The translations under genes were made by a program, and so were the position numbers. Source: Gp6-AA40 sp036802945 (GTDB taxonomy: Bacteria; Acidobacteriota; Vicinamibacteria; Vicinamibacterales; UBA2999). Taken from it: 64,000 nucleotides of DNA. A model generated the notes under the pieces. That model saw only the letters and a list, made by a program, of their open reading frames with translations, made no database searches and was not told the origin of the DNA. Below are positions 23,740 to 32,877 of the stretch, one piece after another (the first letter of the stretch is position 1; each line of letters opens with the position of its first letter). The stretch spans positions 1 through 64,000 of the forward strand of contig DAIRVG010000005.1 in assembly GCA_036802945.1 (NCBI GenBank). Direction: 5' to 3'.

Positions 23740-25136
23740 CTCGCGGACCCGAAGGGTCCGCGCCGCACTGCCAGAGTGCTGGCAAAGGCAATCGTTGCCG
23801 CAATCAACCCTGACACCGTCGGGTCGAGCCAAGGGTAGTGCGCCAACAGCGTGAAGCGCACGATGAAGAGCGTGAGTACGCCTGTGCAGATTGCCGCGAG
23901 CGCTTCGCGGGACCGAGCACGCGGCACGTAGACGCCTCCGATGATCGGCACGAAGAGTGTGACGACAAGCAGCGAATAGAAGATCGTCACCGCTCCGATG
24001 ACCGTCTGCAGCACAATCGCCAGCAGTACCCCGATCATGCCGCCGGCGAACGCGGTCAGCCGCGCCACCCGGAGAAGCATCGCGTCCGACGCCTCCGGCC
24101 GCAGGAACCGTTTGTAGAGATCCTTCGAGGCTGATGTCGAGATCATGAAGAGGATTGCATCGCAGGTGTCCACCTCCGTGGAGAAGACCGCGGACAGCGC
24201 GATTGCGCCAAGCCAGGGAGGAAGCTGGCGCGTGAGCACCGTGGGAAGCACTGCATTCGGATCGGTGATGGCGGGGATCATTCCGCGCGCCGCAATGCCG
24301 AACAGCACCGGCACGAAGGCAAACACAAGGAGTACGGCGGCGTTCAGCAGCACGCCTGTCCGCACCGCGCGCTCGTTCGCGCCGCCCCATGATTTCTGAA
24401 TCAGCCCCGGTGAAATGATGAATGCTGGCCCCGTCAACGCCAGCAGCGTCCACCCCGATCCGGGCCCCGAGGAATACGTGAACTCCATGAAGGAGGCAGG
24501 AATCGATGGGTCGACGAGCTGTCGGACAACATCGATCGTGTACACCATCGGCAACGCGATCGCGAAGCCGGTCATCATCACGATCAGCTGCAGCGTGTTG
24601 ACCCAGGCCGACCCGAGCAGGCCGCCGGCAGTGAAATAGATCGTCATCACCCCGCCACCGACGAGCGCCCCCACCCAGCGCGGAGCGCCGGTAATGACGT
24701 TCAGGATCGCCGCACCTGCGATGAGTTGCCCTGCCAGCAGCGCCAGCGATCCGAGACCGACGAGCGACACGGCAACCGCGCGGACGGCAACGCCGTAACG
24801 GAACTCCAGATAGTCGCCCGTGGTGTAGAAGTCGTGTTCTTTCGCGATCCGCCACAAGCGCGGAGCCACCGAAAGCGCAAACACGATCGATCCCAGGCCT
24901 GCCGACCCGACCCACCACCATGCGCTGATCCCGTCGCGATAGGCGAGCCCCGCGGCGCCAACGGTGGACCCCGCGCCGATATTCGCCGCGATCATCGAGA
25001 CAAAGATGAGGCCGGCGCCGAGGCGACGGCCGGCCACGAAGAAGTCGCTGCTGCCGCGGATCAGCCGCGACGTCCACAGACCGAGCGCAATGACGCCTGC
25101 GGAGTAGACGACGAGCAGGGTGAGCTGGAGATTCAT
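23730..25136 (-). CDS. Sodium:solute symporter (SSS family)
   Basis: A 468-residue polytopic membrane protein with about 12-13 hydrophobic segments; the first is LTLLVVYSAGVIALGLW. Family features include FFVAGRRLGAGLIFVSMIAA and the region SAVFSTEVDTCDAILFMIS, typical of SSS transporters. It should import an organic solute with Na+. The start at 25136 places the first helix near the N-terminus. The last residues (RRGPFGSARRA) come from a CGCGGACCC hairpin (23742-23762) and the REP-like element, so the natural C-terminus has been replaced. The upstream P1 peptidase on the same strand is separated only by a heptamer palindrome. Confidence 0.92.
   Translation of the reverse strand: MNLQLTLLVVYSAGVIALGLWTSRLIRGSSDFFVAGRRLGAGLIFVSMIAANIGAGSTVGAAGLAYRDGISAWWWVGSAGLGSIVFALSVAPRLWRIAKEHDFYTTGDYLEFRYGVAVRAVAVSLVGLGSLALLAGQLIAGAAILNVITGAPRWVGALVGGGVMTIYFTAGGLLGSAWVNTLQLIVMMTGFAIALPMVYTIDVVRQLVDPSIPASFMEFTYSSGPGSGWTLLALTGPAFIISPGLIQKSWGGANERAVRTGVLLNAAVLLVFAFVPVLFGIAARGMIPAITDPNAVLPTVLTRQLPPWLGAIALSAVFSTEVDTCDAILFMISTSASKDLYKRFLRPEASDAMLLRVARLTAFAGGMIGVLLAIVLQTVIGAVTIFYSLLVVTLFVPIIGGVYVPRARSREALAAICTGVLTLFIVRFTLLAHYPWLDPTVSGLIAATIAFASTLAVRRGPFGSARRA
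23742..23762. repeat. 9-bp-stem hairpin CGCGGACCC-GAA-GGGTCCGCG
   Basis: A perfect inverted repeat inside the last codons of the symporter gene. The same stem, with a different 3-base loop, recurs at 36754-36774, and close variants occur at 36354-36372 and 36698-36718. Confidence 0.85.
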
Positions 25137-25202
25137 TGAGAAATGCTGAATGACGAATTTCGAATGCTGACTGCTCCAATCAGCATTCGCATTCAGCACT
25201 CA
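25137..25202. repeat. Heptamer palindrome (AATGCTG) between P1 peptidase and symporter
   Basis: The left arm is AATGCTG, AATGACG, AATTTCG, AATGCTG; the right arm is CAGCATT, CGCATT, CAGCACT, CATCATT. The inner ten bases (25161-25170 with 25180-25189) pair perfectly. It fills the complete spacer, from the symporter start codon to the peptidase stop codon. Confidence 0.88.
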
Positions 25203-26267
25203 TCATTTGAAGCGTGCAGGGACGCTGCCGATGTCAACGGCAGCGGGGAGACCGCCGGAGCTCTTCGCCATCACCGCAGCGCGGACGATGGCCTCAGACA
25301 TCGCGTCCGCCGCGAGAGCACCGACGATGCTGACGTCGGCGTTACCGTTCCAGCCTCCGGTCGCGAGCGCGAACACGGTATCGCCGTCACTCAGCGTGTG
25401 CGAGGGGTACAGCGCACGCGCCAATCCGTCGTCAGCCATCGACGCCATGCGGCTCGCCTGTGCCTTCGTCAGTCTGGCGTTCGTGGCGACGACGCCGATC
25501 GTCGTGTTTTCGCCGGGCCGAGGAGGCGCGGCTTGCGCGCCCGATCGAATCAGCTTGCGAGCATCGGCGAGCTTGCCGTCCGGGTTGCGTGCTCCTGCGA
25601 CTACATTGCCGGTCATGGGGTCGATGATGTCGCCGACGGCGTTCACCGCGACAATCGCGCCGACAATGAGGCCGCTCGGCAGCACGATCGCCGCTGATCC
25701 GATGCCTGCTTTCATTGGCCTCCGGCCGCCCCCGATCTTGCCGACGGTCGCGCCAGCGCCGGCACCTACGTTTCCTTCCGCGACCGCGCCGTTCGTCGCT
25801 GCATTCGCGGCTTTGTAGCCGCAGTCCGCCGTGGGCCTCGTCTTGTTGCCGCCGAAGCCAAGGTCGAACAGGATCGCGGACGGGACGATCGGCACGACAC
25901 CGGCGTTCGTCTTGTAGCCGATGTTTTTTTCTTCCAGGTACTTCAAGACACCCTGCGCGGCGTCGAGGCCGAACGCGCTGCCGCCTGAGAGCACGATCGC
26001 ATTCACGCGCTCCACGAGGTTCAGCGGATCCAGAAGATCGGTCTCGCGCGTACCAGGAGCGCCTCCGCGCTGTGCAACACCGCCGACGGCACCATCGCCG
26101 TCGGCGAGTACGACCGTACATCCGGTCAAACCGCCCGGCAGCGTAAAGTGGCCAACACGGATTCCTGGAACCTGCGTGATTCCCTTGGCGCCCGGAGAAA
26201 CTGTCTGGCCGTTTGCAACCATGCTGAGAACCGCGCAAGCGAGGACCGCGCTGACGGCTCTTCTCAT
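25203..26267 (-). CDS. Secreted P1 family peptidase (DmpA/S58 type)
   Basis: A 354-residue protein with an N-terminal signal peptide (RRAVSAVLACAVLSMVANGQ). It belongs to the DmpA-type self-processing aminopeptidases with an N-terminal nucleophile. The usual pattern is seen: VPGIRVGHFTLP near the N-terminus, IVLSGGSAFGLDAA, GNVGAGAGATVGK, and ENTTIGVVATNARLTK, where cleavage before Thr would free the nucleophile. I chose the ATG at 26267 because it begins the signal peptide. The panC stop lies 9 bases upstream. It probably removes N-terminal residues, possibly D- or beta-amino acids, from small peptides outside the cytoplasm. Confidence 0.9.
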   Translation of the reverse strand: MRRAVSAVLACAVLSMVANGQTVSPGAKGITQVPGIRVGHFTLPGGLTGCTVVLADGDGAVGGVAQRGGAPGTRETDLLDPLNLVERVNAIVLSGGSAFGLDAAQGVLKYLEEKNIGYKTNAGVVPIVPSAILFDLGFGGNKTRPTADCGYKAANAATNGAVAEGNVGAGAGATVGKIGGGRRPMKAGIGSAAIVLPSGLIVGAIVAVNAVGDIIDPMTGNVVAGARNPDGKLADARKLIRSGAQAAPPRPGENTTIGVVATNARLTKAQASRMASMADDGLARALYPSHTLSDGDTVFALATGGWNGNADVSIVGALAADAMSEAIVRAAVMAKSSGGLPAAVDIGSVPARFK

Positions 26268-26275
26268 CAGCGTAA

Positions 26276-27199
26276 TTATGACCCGCCTTCGCCTGTCCGC
26301 TTCGGCGCGGCAGGCGGAGGCGCGCACAGCGCGTTGTCGATAAGTCGTGTCGAGCCTACCCATATTGCGCCAGCCACGATCACCGGCCGGTCGACGTGCT
26401 CGACCGGCTGCATCTCGCCGGCCTCGACGATTTCGAGGTATTCGAGCTTGATCCCCTGACGCTGTTCGATGACACGCATGGCCGCTTGGCGAATCAGGGC
26501 AGTGTCGATAACCCCCGCCGCAATCTGCTGCCGGGCAACGCCAAGCGCCTCGTACAAGGCTGGCGCGACGCGGCGTTCTTCGGGTGTCAGTCGCTGGTTC
26601 CGCGAGCTGAGCGCAAGACCGTCCGCCTCGCGCACGGTGGGGACCGCAACGATCTCGACCGGCACATTCAGATCCGACACCAGATGGCGGATCACCGCAA
26701 GCTGCTGCGCATCCTTCTCACCGAAGTAGGCGCGTTCGGGCTGCGCGATCTGAAACAGCTTCATGACGACCGTCGCGACACCGCGGAAATGACCGGGGCG
26801 GTTACGCCCGCACATGTGATCTGCGACGCGGCCGACATCAACGGTGCAATTCAGCGGCACAAGGTACATCTCTGCGGTCGAGGGCGCAAACACCACATCG
26901 ACGCCCGAGGAAGCGCACAGCTCGATGTCCGATTCCAGCGTGCGCGGGTACTTCTGGAGGTCATCTTCGCGATCGAACTGCATGGGATTGACGAAGATGC
27001 TGACCACGACGGCGTCGCACTCGGCACGAGCCAGATCGATGAGGCGCTTGTGGCCCGCGTGAAGCGCGCCCATCGTCGGCACCAGGCCGACGCCTGGACG
27101 GTCGGCTCGGGCCCCCGCCATCTCCATGCGGCGCGGACCTTTCAGGTCCGCCAGGTGGTTCCGTAATCGATGAATCGATTCGATTACCGCGAGCGGCAT
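26276..27199 (-). CDS. panC: Pantothenate synthetase PanC
   Basis: A 307-residue enzyme that joins pantoate and beta-alanine with ATP, the last step of vitamin B5 synthesis. Motifs are LVPTMGALHAGHKRLI (HIGH-like nucleotide site), FVNPMQF, YFGEKDAQQLAVI and LALSSRNQRL (KMSKS-like). The start at 27199 lies 1 base after the panB stop, so translation is coupled. The N-terminus (PLAVIESIHRLRNHL) is normal for the family. The C-terminal tail (CAPPPAAPKRTGEGGS) extends about 15 residues beyond the usual end. Confidence 0.96.
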   Translation of the reverse strand: MPLAVIESIHRLRNHLADLKGPRRMEMAGARADRPGVGLVPTMGALHAGHKRLIDLARAECDAVVVSIFVNPMQFDREDDLQKYPRTLESDIELCASSGVDVVFAPSTAEMYLVPLNCTVDVGRVADHMCGRNRPGHFRGVATVVMKLFQIAQPERAYFGEKDAQQLAVIRHLVSDLNVPVEIVAVPTVREADGLALSSRNQRLTPEERRVAPALYEALGVARQQIAAGVIDTALIRQAAMRVIEQRQGIKLEYLEIVEAGEMQPVEHVDRPVIVAGAIWVGSTRLIDNALCAPPPAAPKRTGEGGS

Positions 27200-27200
27200 T

Positions 27201-28019
27201 TCATGCGGTCGGGACGTCCGCAACTGTCGAGGCCGGCCGTGCGTACCGGCCCGCTTTGACGTCCTCGACGTACGCCTGCGCGGCGGCAACGACGGTCTCG
27301 TTGAGCCGGGTGTACTGCTTCACGAAGGACGGCACGTACCCGTCGAAGAGTCCGAGCATGTCGTGGCTGACCAGCACCTGACCGTCGCAATCGGGCCCGG
27401 CCCCGATACCGATTGTTGGAATCGTCAACTCTGCGGTCACCGTCCGCGCGACGTCCGAAGGGATGGCCTCGAGCACGATTGAAAATGCGCCGGCCTCCTC
27501 GAGTGCCAGGGCATCGACGAGAAGTACGTCGGCATCGCGCGGGTTGGTGGCCTGACGAACGAATCCGCCCACCTGGTGGACCGACTGCGGCAGCAGACCG
27601 AGATGTCCCATTACAGGCACGCCAACGTCGACGAGACGCTTGACCACGTCGATCACGGCACGTCCGCCCTCGAGCTTCACCGCGGCCGCGCCGCCTTCCT
27701 GCAGCAGGCGCCCCGCGTTGCGGACCGCATCAGCGACGGTTACCTGGTAGGTGAGAAACGGCATGTCGGCGACGACGAGCGCCCGCTCTGTTCCCCGCGC
27801 GACGGCGGACGTGTGATGAATCATCGCGTCGAGCGTCACGGGTACGGTGTTCTGGTAGCCGAGCATCACCATGCCGACCGAGTCCCCGACGAGCAGCGCA
27901 TCGACGCCGGCGCGGTCCAGCAGCCGCGCCATGTTGGCGTCGTAGGCAGTCAGCATCGCGATCTTTTCACCGCGGCTCTTTTTATCCTTCAAGTCGCGGG
28001 TGCGAACTGGGGTCGCCAT
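27201..28019 (-). CDS. panB: 3-methyl-2-oxobutanoate hydroxymethyltransferase PanB
   Basis: A 272-residue enzyme that makes ketopantoate from 2-oxoisovalerate and methylenetetrahydrofolate. Typical segments are MLTAYDANMARLLDRAG, VGDSVGMVMLGYQNT (Mg-binding Asp), MPFLTYQV, VKLEGG, MGHLGLLPQSVHQVGG and IGIGAGPDCDGQVLVSHDMLG. AGAGGA lies 6 bases before the ATG at 28019. It is co-transcribed with panC. A secreted hydrolase gene lies 18 bases upstream on the same strand and may share the promoter. Confidence 0.97.
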   Translation of the reverse strand: MATPVRTRDLKDKKSRGEKIAMLTAYDANMARLLDRAGVDALLVGDSVGMVMLGYQNTVPVTLDAMIHHTSAVARGTERALVVADMPFLTYQVTVADAVRNAGRLLQEGGAAAVKLEGGRAVIDVVKRLVDVGVPVMGHLGLLPQSVHQVGGFVRQATNPRDADVLLVDALALEEAGAFSIVLEAIPSDVARTVTAELTIPTIGIGAGPDCDGQVLVSHDMLGLFDGYVPSFVKQYTRLNETVVAAAQAYVEDVKAGRYARPASTVADVPTA

Positions 28020-28037
28020 TGTCGTCCTCTTTCGTGG

Positions 28038-29714
28038 TTACCGCCGCGGAGGGGGGGCCAGCACCTTGGTGAGCCAGGCGGTCACCGCGTTCGAGACGTC
28101 CTTGCTGACGTTCAGGTCCGGAAGAGACGCGAGTTCGTCGGCCTCGCCGGTGACAGCGGGAACCAACAGGTGATTCACGCCGCGCACCGTCACGACATCG
28201 ACCGACTTCGACTTGCTCTCTTTCCTCGCGAGATCGACAAGCCGTTCCACGTGCGCGACGGGGACCTGGCGATCGAGTTCGGCGTGAATGAAGAGCACGG
28301 GCTGGCGCACGTCCTCGACGACTTTCGCAGGATCGAACGAAAGAACGCTCTGCGCCCATGGCGTATCGGCCTGCTTGCGGAGCTCGGGCGGCACGCCTTC
28401 CCACCCCTTGCCGGTCATGATCGCAGCCTGGATCTTCTTCTGAAGCTCGATTTTCTGAGCGCGTTCCGGAGGCGTCGCCTTGAGACGATCGAGCGCGCGC
28501 TGCTGCTGTTCGAGCGCCAGCTCCGCCCCGGTTGTCGATGGCGCATCGATCGAGACGACGCCGGCAATCCGCTTGTCGCGAGCGGCGGCCAGCAGCGCGA
28601 CCCACGCGCCCTCACCATGACCGAGCACCGCGATACGTTTCGGATCGACATCCCTGCGATCGCCGAGCCATTTGACGATCGCGCGCGCATCGTCGGCAAG
28701 GTCGTTGATCGTGGCGGACTCACGCCGCCCACCGCTCTGCCCGAAGCCACGCTTGTCGTATCGCACCGCGAGCACGCCGGCTTGCGAGACGGCGCCCGCG
28801 AGTTGCGCCAGTACGGGCACGCCGTACGCCATGCCGTCGCGATCGTCGCTGTCGGCGCCGCCGATCAACACGACGGCAGGCAGCCTGCCCGCCGCGTTCG
28901 CGGGGCGCGTCAGCGTGGCGCCGAGATTGAAACCGGTGGCGGGAATGACGACGGCTTCGTCGCCCGGGTTGGAAGTGACGCGCGTTCGCGAGATCGATCC
29001 AGCGATGTCATCGCGAACGACCTCGAGGCCCTGCCCAGGAACGTTGAGCCGCACCAGAGCACCGACATTGTCCGCGTACAGATGGATCGCCAGCGGGGCG
29101 CCGGCGTTGTCGAACACGAGCTCGTAGTGATGCACGTCGAACGTCGACGTCCCAATCTGCATCTGCTCCGCCGTTTCGCTCCGGAGACGGAGGACGACCT
29201 GCGCGCCGGGACCGGGCCCGACGAAGGCGCGGTACTCGGCGCCGGGCGCCGCGCCGGCGAGGCGGCGCGCGAGCACCGCATGGGCGCCGAAGAAGATGTT
29301 CGGCAGGACGACCGACTGCGGCGAGACCGTGTCGGTCGTGGAAATCGGCGCGGCGCCCTGCACTCCCTGCGTCACTGCCATGCCGTTGCTGAAGGCCGTT
29401 TGCAGCGTGATGTCGACGCCGCCGATCCGTGAATCGATGACGAGCGATTCGGGCGACAGATCGGCGCGGTACCGGATTTCGGCGCGCCGCGTGAGGATAT
29501 CGATGGGATTCGCAATCTGCCCCTGGCCGCTGATGGTCAGCCCCTGAGCGTCGCCGCGAACGCTCACGTCCTGGTGTCCGACAGGCGCGCCTCGGAGAAA
29601 GACCGTGTAGCCCACTGTGTTCTGGGTGCCGGCGGCGGCAGGCTGGGGCTGCTGCGCAGCGGCCGGGAGCGCCAGAAGCAGGACGAACGTCCAAGTACAA
29701 TGAAAAGCGCGCAT
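28038..29714 (-). CDS. Secreted alpha/beta hydrolase-like protein lacking the nucleophile Ser
   Basis: A 558-residue protein. A signal peptide (FVLLLALPAAAQQ) is followed by a beta-rich N-terminal domain (about residues 30-260) of no recognised family and an alpha/beta-hydrolase domain (about 270-555). The fold is clear: LPAVVLIGGADSDDRDG, LAVRYDKRGFGQSGG and VLFIHAELDRQVP with the acid Asp, and a candidate His in VRGVNHLLVP. The nucleophile elbow, usually GHSEGG in this group, reads GHGEGA, so the catalytic Ser is replaced by Gly. It is either inactive or works by another mechanism. It is divergent from ygfZ (47 bases) and upstream of panB. Confidence 0.88.
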   Translation of the reverse strand: MRAFHCTWTFVLLLALPAAAQQPQPAAAGTQNTVGYTVFLRGAPVGHQDVSVRGDAQGLTISGQGQIANPIDILTRRAEIRYRADLSPESLVIDSRIGGVDITLQTAFSNGMAVTQGVQGAAPISTTDTVSPQSVVLPNIFFGAHAVLARRLAGAAPGAEYRAFVGPGPGAQVVLRLRSETAEQMQIGTSTFDVHHYELVFDNAGAPLAIHLYADNVGALVRLNVPGQGLEVVRDDIAGSISRTRVTSNPGDEAVVIPATGFNLGATLTRPANAAGRLPAVVLIGGADSDDRDGMAYGVPVLAQLAGAVSQAGVLAVRYDKRGFGQSGGRRESATINDLADDARAIVKWLGDRRDVDPKRIAVLGHGEGAWVALLAAARDKRIAGVVSIDAPSTTGAELALEQQQRALDRLKATPPERAQKIELQKKIQAAIMTGKGWEGVPPELRKQADTPWAQSVLSFDPAKVVEDVRQPVLFIHAELDRQVPVAHVERLVDLARKESKSKSVDVVTVRGVNHLLVPAVTGEADELASLPDLNVSKDVSNAVTAWLTKVLAPPPRR

Positions 29715-29761
29715 CTCACTCGAATCGTATCAGCTAGTCACCCCGTCCAGAAGCAACTCGA

Positions 29762-30757
29762 ATGACCTCCCCGGACGAGTACGCTGCCCTTCGCGAGGGC
29801 GCCATAATCGGCGCAATTGCCGAGCGGCGGCAGATCGCGGTCAGCGGCCCTGATCGCGCATCGTTTCTCCAGGGCCTTCTCACCAACGACATACCTGCCC
29901 TGACGGCCGGACGAGGGTGCTACGCCGCATGGCTGACGCCCCAGGGGCGCATGATTACCGACCTGCATGTGCTCGAATCGGGCGATATGCTCCTGCTCGA
30001 CGTGCCGGCACCGGACGCCGAGCAGACGGCCGAACGTCTCGAGCAGTTTCACTTCACCGAGGACGTGCAGATCGCGAGCCTTGCCGGCTCACTTCGCTCC
30101 GTGTGGCTGCATGGGCCAACGGCGCCGCAAATCCTCATGAAGATGGCGCCCCGCAAAGGGACGCCCTACACCGAGGACTTCGCGAGGTGGACCAACTATC
30201 AGAACGCACGCACCGAGATTGCGGAGGCGCCAGTCGTCATTGCGCGCATCGATCAGCTCGGGGTGCCCGGGTACGTGATCTATGTCGACGTGCAGCGGGA
30301 AGCCGCGTTGACGACGTCGCTGGTTTCAGCCGGCGCGGTGCCCGCAACGCCGCAAACGCTCGAAGCCGCGCGCATCGAGGCGGGATATCCCATCTTCGGA
30401 ATCGACATGAGCACCGATACCATCCCTCTTGAGGCTGCAATCGAGGACCGGGCGATCTCGCTGACAAAGGGCTGCTACGTGGGGCAGGAAGTGATCATCC
30501 GCGTGCTGCATCGCGGCCACGGGCGCGTCGCTCGCAAGCTTGTCGGCCTGCACGTGGAAGGCGCTGTGCCGCCGCACGGCGCCAAGATCTTCGCTGGCGA
30601 TCGGGAGATTGGCTTCGTGACGAGCGCCGCGCATTCTCCCCGGTTCGGACCGATCGCGCTGGGCTACGTTCACCGGGATTTCATCGAGCCCGGTACCGTG
30701 GTCGACGTCGACGCCGCGCGTTCGCGCGCCGTGGTCACGCCTCGATCAACATCCTGA
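29762..30757 (+). CDS. ygfZ: Folate-binding protein YgfZ (GcvT-like)
   Basis: A 331-residue protein of the aminomethyltransferase fold that binds tetrahydrofolate and supports iron-sulphur cluster assembly or repair. The signature KGCYVGQE (about residues 236-243), with its conserved Cys, marks YgfZ rather than GcvT. The N-terminal part has VSGPDRASFLQGLLTNDI. The start ATG at 29762 follows the divergent hydrolase. The 3' end overlaps the convergent NUDIX gene by 23 bases. The [4Fe-4S] protein MutY encoded 2 kb away is a possible client, by inference only. Confidence 0.94.
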   Translation: MTSPDEYAALREGAIIGAIAERRQIAVSGPDRASFLQGLLTNDIPALTAGRGCYAAWLTPQGRMITDLHVLESGDMLLLDVPAPDAEQTAERLEQFHFTEDVQIASLAGSLRSVWLHGPTAPQILMKMAPRKGTPYTEDFARWTNYQNARTEIAEAPVVIARIDQLGVPGYVIYVDVQREAALTTSLVSAGAVPATPQTLEAARIEAGYPIFGIDMSTDTIPLEAAIEDRAISLTKGCYVGQEVIIRVLHRGHGRVARKLVGLHVEGAVPPHGAKIFAGDREIGFVTSAAHSPRFGPIALGYVHRDFIEPGTVVDVDAARSRAVVTPRSTS

Positions 30758-31115
30758 TCAACTCGACGTCGGCGGGCGGAAACAGGAGCGAGGACAGGTC
30801 GGTTCTCGCGACCCACTCCATCTCCTGGCCGATCATCGGCTTCGGCATTCCAAGCAGATCGCAGCGATAGAAGAAGAGGGTCACCGTTCGATCGGGATAC
30901 GCGTGCGTGGTCTCGAACACCAGGTCGTGAACGGCGACGTCGGTATCGAGCTCCTCGACAATCTCGCGCCGCAGCGCGTCGGAGTGCGATTCGCCGCAGC
31001 CCACTTTGCCTCCGGGAAACTCCCACATGCCCGCCAGGTGGACGCCCCCCTGGCGTCGCGTGATGAGAAACCGGTCACCGTGCTGGATGACGGCGGCAAC
31101 AACCGCAACGTTCAT
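30735..31115 (-). CDS. NUDIX hydrolase, MutT-like
   Basis: A 126-residue single-domain NUDIX protein. The Nudix box is GGKVGCGESHSDALRREIVEEL, split here by description only: Gly-Lys at the start, REIVEEL at the catalytic end. MWEFPGGK just before it resembles MutT, which removes 8-oxo-dGTP from the nucleotide pool. The start at 31115 (MNVAVVAAVIQ) is the first Met before the first strand. It lies 22 bases after the hybrid kinase stop, on the same strand as the kinase and mutY, so a small DNA-oxidation-repair grouping (MutT-like plus MutY) is plausible. Confidence 0.88.
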   Translation of the reverse strand: MNVAVVAAVIQHGDRFLITRRQGGVHLAGMWEFPGGKVGCGESHSDALRREIVEELDTDVAVHDLVFETTHAYPDRTVTLFFYRCDLLGMPKPMIGQEMEWVARTDLSSLLFPPADVELIRMLIEA

Positions 31116-31137
31116 CCCTCGACGGCGCTCCGAACCA

Positions 31138-32763
31138 TCACGACTGGTTGGCGTGGGCGTCGAGCGCCATACGAACCCGCTCGGCAAGCTGCGCTGGCGT
31201 GAAAGGCTTCTGCAGGAGCGGCACGCCGCCCCAGAACGTTCCGTGGACTTCAGTGGCGTCGTCCGTATAGCCCGACATGTAGAGGACGCGGAGACGTGGG
31301 CTTTGCTGCAACAGGCGCGCCGCGAGGTTCGGTCCGCTCAGGCCGGGCATCACCACGTCCGTGATGAGCATGTCGGCTTTCCGCGAAGCGCTCGTCGTCC
31401 ACTCGATCGCCTCTTCTGCGTTGCGCGCCTCATGAACCGTGTAACCGCGACGACGAAGCGCGCGTGCGGAGATCTCACGGATCGCGTCGTTGTCCTCGAC
31501 GAGCAGCAGCGTCTCGGTTCCTTCGGTGGCGAGAGGGGTGACCTGGGGGCGTTCCTGCTCCGGCGACGCGGTGGTGACCGGCAGATAGATGCGTATACGC
31601 GTGCCGCGGTTCGGCGCCGTGTCCATTGCGATCGCCCCGCCGCTCTGGTCGATGATGCCGTAGACCGTGGCCAGCCCCAGGCCGGTTCCCTTGCCTTTTG
31701 CCTTCGTCGTGAAGAACGGCTCGAACGCGTGCGCCCGCGTGGCCTCATCCATGCCGACGCCCGTGTCGGCGATGGCGAGCTTGACGTACTGGCCCTTGGG
31801 AAGAGTCAGCGATTCAGTTTCGAGCAGTTCATCGGTCAGCTCCACGTTCGACGTTTCGATCGTCACGTGCCCTCCGGCGGGCATCGCGTCGCGTGCATTC
31901 AGCACGAGATTGACGATCACCTGTTCGATCTGGCTCGCATCGGCCTTGACGAATCCCAGCCCGTTTCCGAGACGCGCGTCCGTGTGGATGTGGTCGCCGA
32001 TCAGCCGCGGCAGCATGTGCAGCAGCGCCGCGACGCTCTCGTTGACGTTCATGACCGTCGGGTTGAGGAACTGTTTCCGGCTGAAGGCGAGCAGCTGCCG
32101 CGTGAGCGCCGCGCCGCGATCCGCCGCGCGGCGGATTTCCCGGACCTCGCGCGCCGTCTGCTCGTCGACCTCGGGGCGCTCGCCGATCATGTCGGTGTAG
32201 CCGATGACGGCGGTCAGCAGGTTGTTGAAGTCGTGTGCGACACCGCCCGCCAGACGTCCGATCGCTTCCATCTTCTGCGACTGCCGGAGCTGCTCCTCGC
32301 GGTCGTGAAGGACCCGGCTCGCCTGCCAGTTGCGCAGCGAATAGCGGATCGATCGCTCGAGGTGCGCGCCGACGAGATGTTTCTCGACGTAGTCTGCGGC
32401 CCCTTCGCGCAGCGCGGCCTCATCGAGCGCCCCGCTTCCATAACCCGTCATCAGGATGAACGGCTTGTCGGCGCCCAGGTCTTTCGCGGTGCGGATCAGG
32501 TCGAGGCCAGTGCCGTCGGGAAGCCGTTGATCGACGAGGTAGATGTCGTGGTCGTCGGCCTTGACCCGCTCGAGACCCGCGACGGCGGTGACGACGACCT
32601 CGATTGTTCGGTCGAAGTGCGCGTCCATGAGCGCCATTTCGATCAGCGCCTGCGCCTGCGGGTCGTCATCGATCAGCAGGATGCTGACATGACGAAGATC
32701 AGGCGCACGTGTTCGAAGCACGTCCACGAGATTCTCGGACTTCCGTGACAGTAGGCGTTCCAT
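31138..32763 (-). CDS. Hybrid histidine kinase with two receiver domains
   Basis: A 541-residue cytoplasmic signalling protein. Receiver 1 (about residues 25-140) has LLIDDDPQ and a phospho-Asp in LVDQRLPDG. The HisKA domain (about 160-230) has its phospho-His in GGVAHDFNNLLTAVIGY. The HATPase domain (about 270-395) has NLVLNARDAM, DTGVGMD and GTGLGLATVYG. Receiver 2 (about 412-535) has LLVEDNDAI, ITDVVMPG and the Lys in LLQKPF. It has no membrane segment or PAS domain, so its input is probably receiver 1, phosphorylated by another kinase. ATG 32763 has GTGGAG 4 bases upstream. No DNA-binding partner is adjacent. Confidence 0.95.
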   Translation of the reverse strand: MERLLSRKSENLVDVLRTRAPDLRHVSILLIDDDPQAQALIEMALMDAHFDRTIEVVVTAVAGLERVKADDHDIYLVDQRLPDGTGLDLIRTAKDLGADKPFILMTGYGSGALDEAALREGAADYVEKHLVGAHLERSIRYSLRNWQASRVLHDREEQLRQSQKMEAIGRLAGGVAHDFNNLLTAVIGYTDMIGERPEVDEQTAREVREIRRAADRGAALTRQLLAFSRKQFLNPTVMNVNESVAALLHMLPRLIGDHIHTDARLGNGLGFVKADASQIEQVIVNLVLNARDAMPAGGHVTIETSNVELTDELLETESLTLPKGQYVKLAIADTGVGMDEATRAHAFEPFFTTKAKGKGTGLGLATVYGIIDQSGGAIAMDTAPNRGTRIRIYLPVTTASPEQERPQVTPLATEGTETLLLVEDNDAIREISARALRRRGYTVHEARNAEEAIEWTTSASRKADMLITDVVMPGLSGPNLAARLLQQSPRLRVLYMSGYTDDATEVHGTFWGGVPLLQKPFTPAQLAERVRMALDAHANQS

Positions 32764-32877
32764 TTACTCCACCCCGAGTGGACCCAAACTGATGCATCGG
32801 TTTAGAGGGAATTTCTACCCTACCACGCGCAAAGCGCGGCCAAAGCTCAGCTGTTTAGAGGTTTTTGGGAAATTGGC
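32764..32877. promoter_or_regulatory. Spacer upstream of the hybrid kinase
   Basis: A 114-base spacer. On the minus strand CTCTAAAC occurs twice (about 58 bases apart), and there is a CCGCGCTTTGCGCG-like stem, which could terminate the mutY transcript or bind a regulator. No convincing -35/-10 pair was seen. Confidence 0.3.

Noticed and set aside
27576..29432. 618-codon plus-strand frame opposite panB and the hydrolase
   Set aside because: It spans two well-supported minus-strand genes, and its Arg/His/Asp-rich composition is typical of antisense translation of GC-rich genes.
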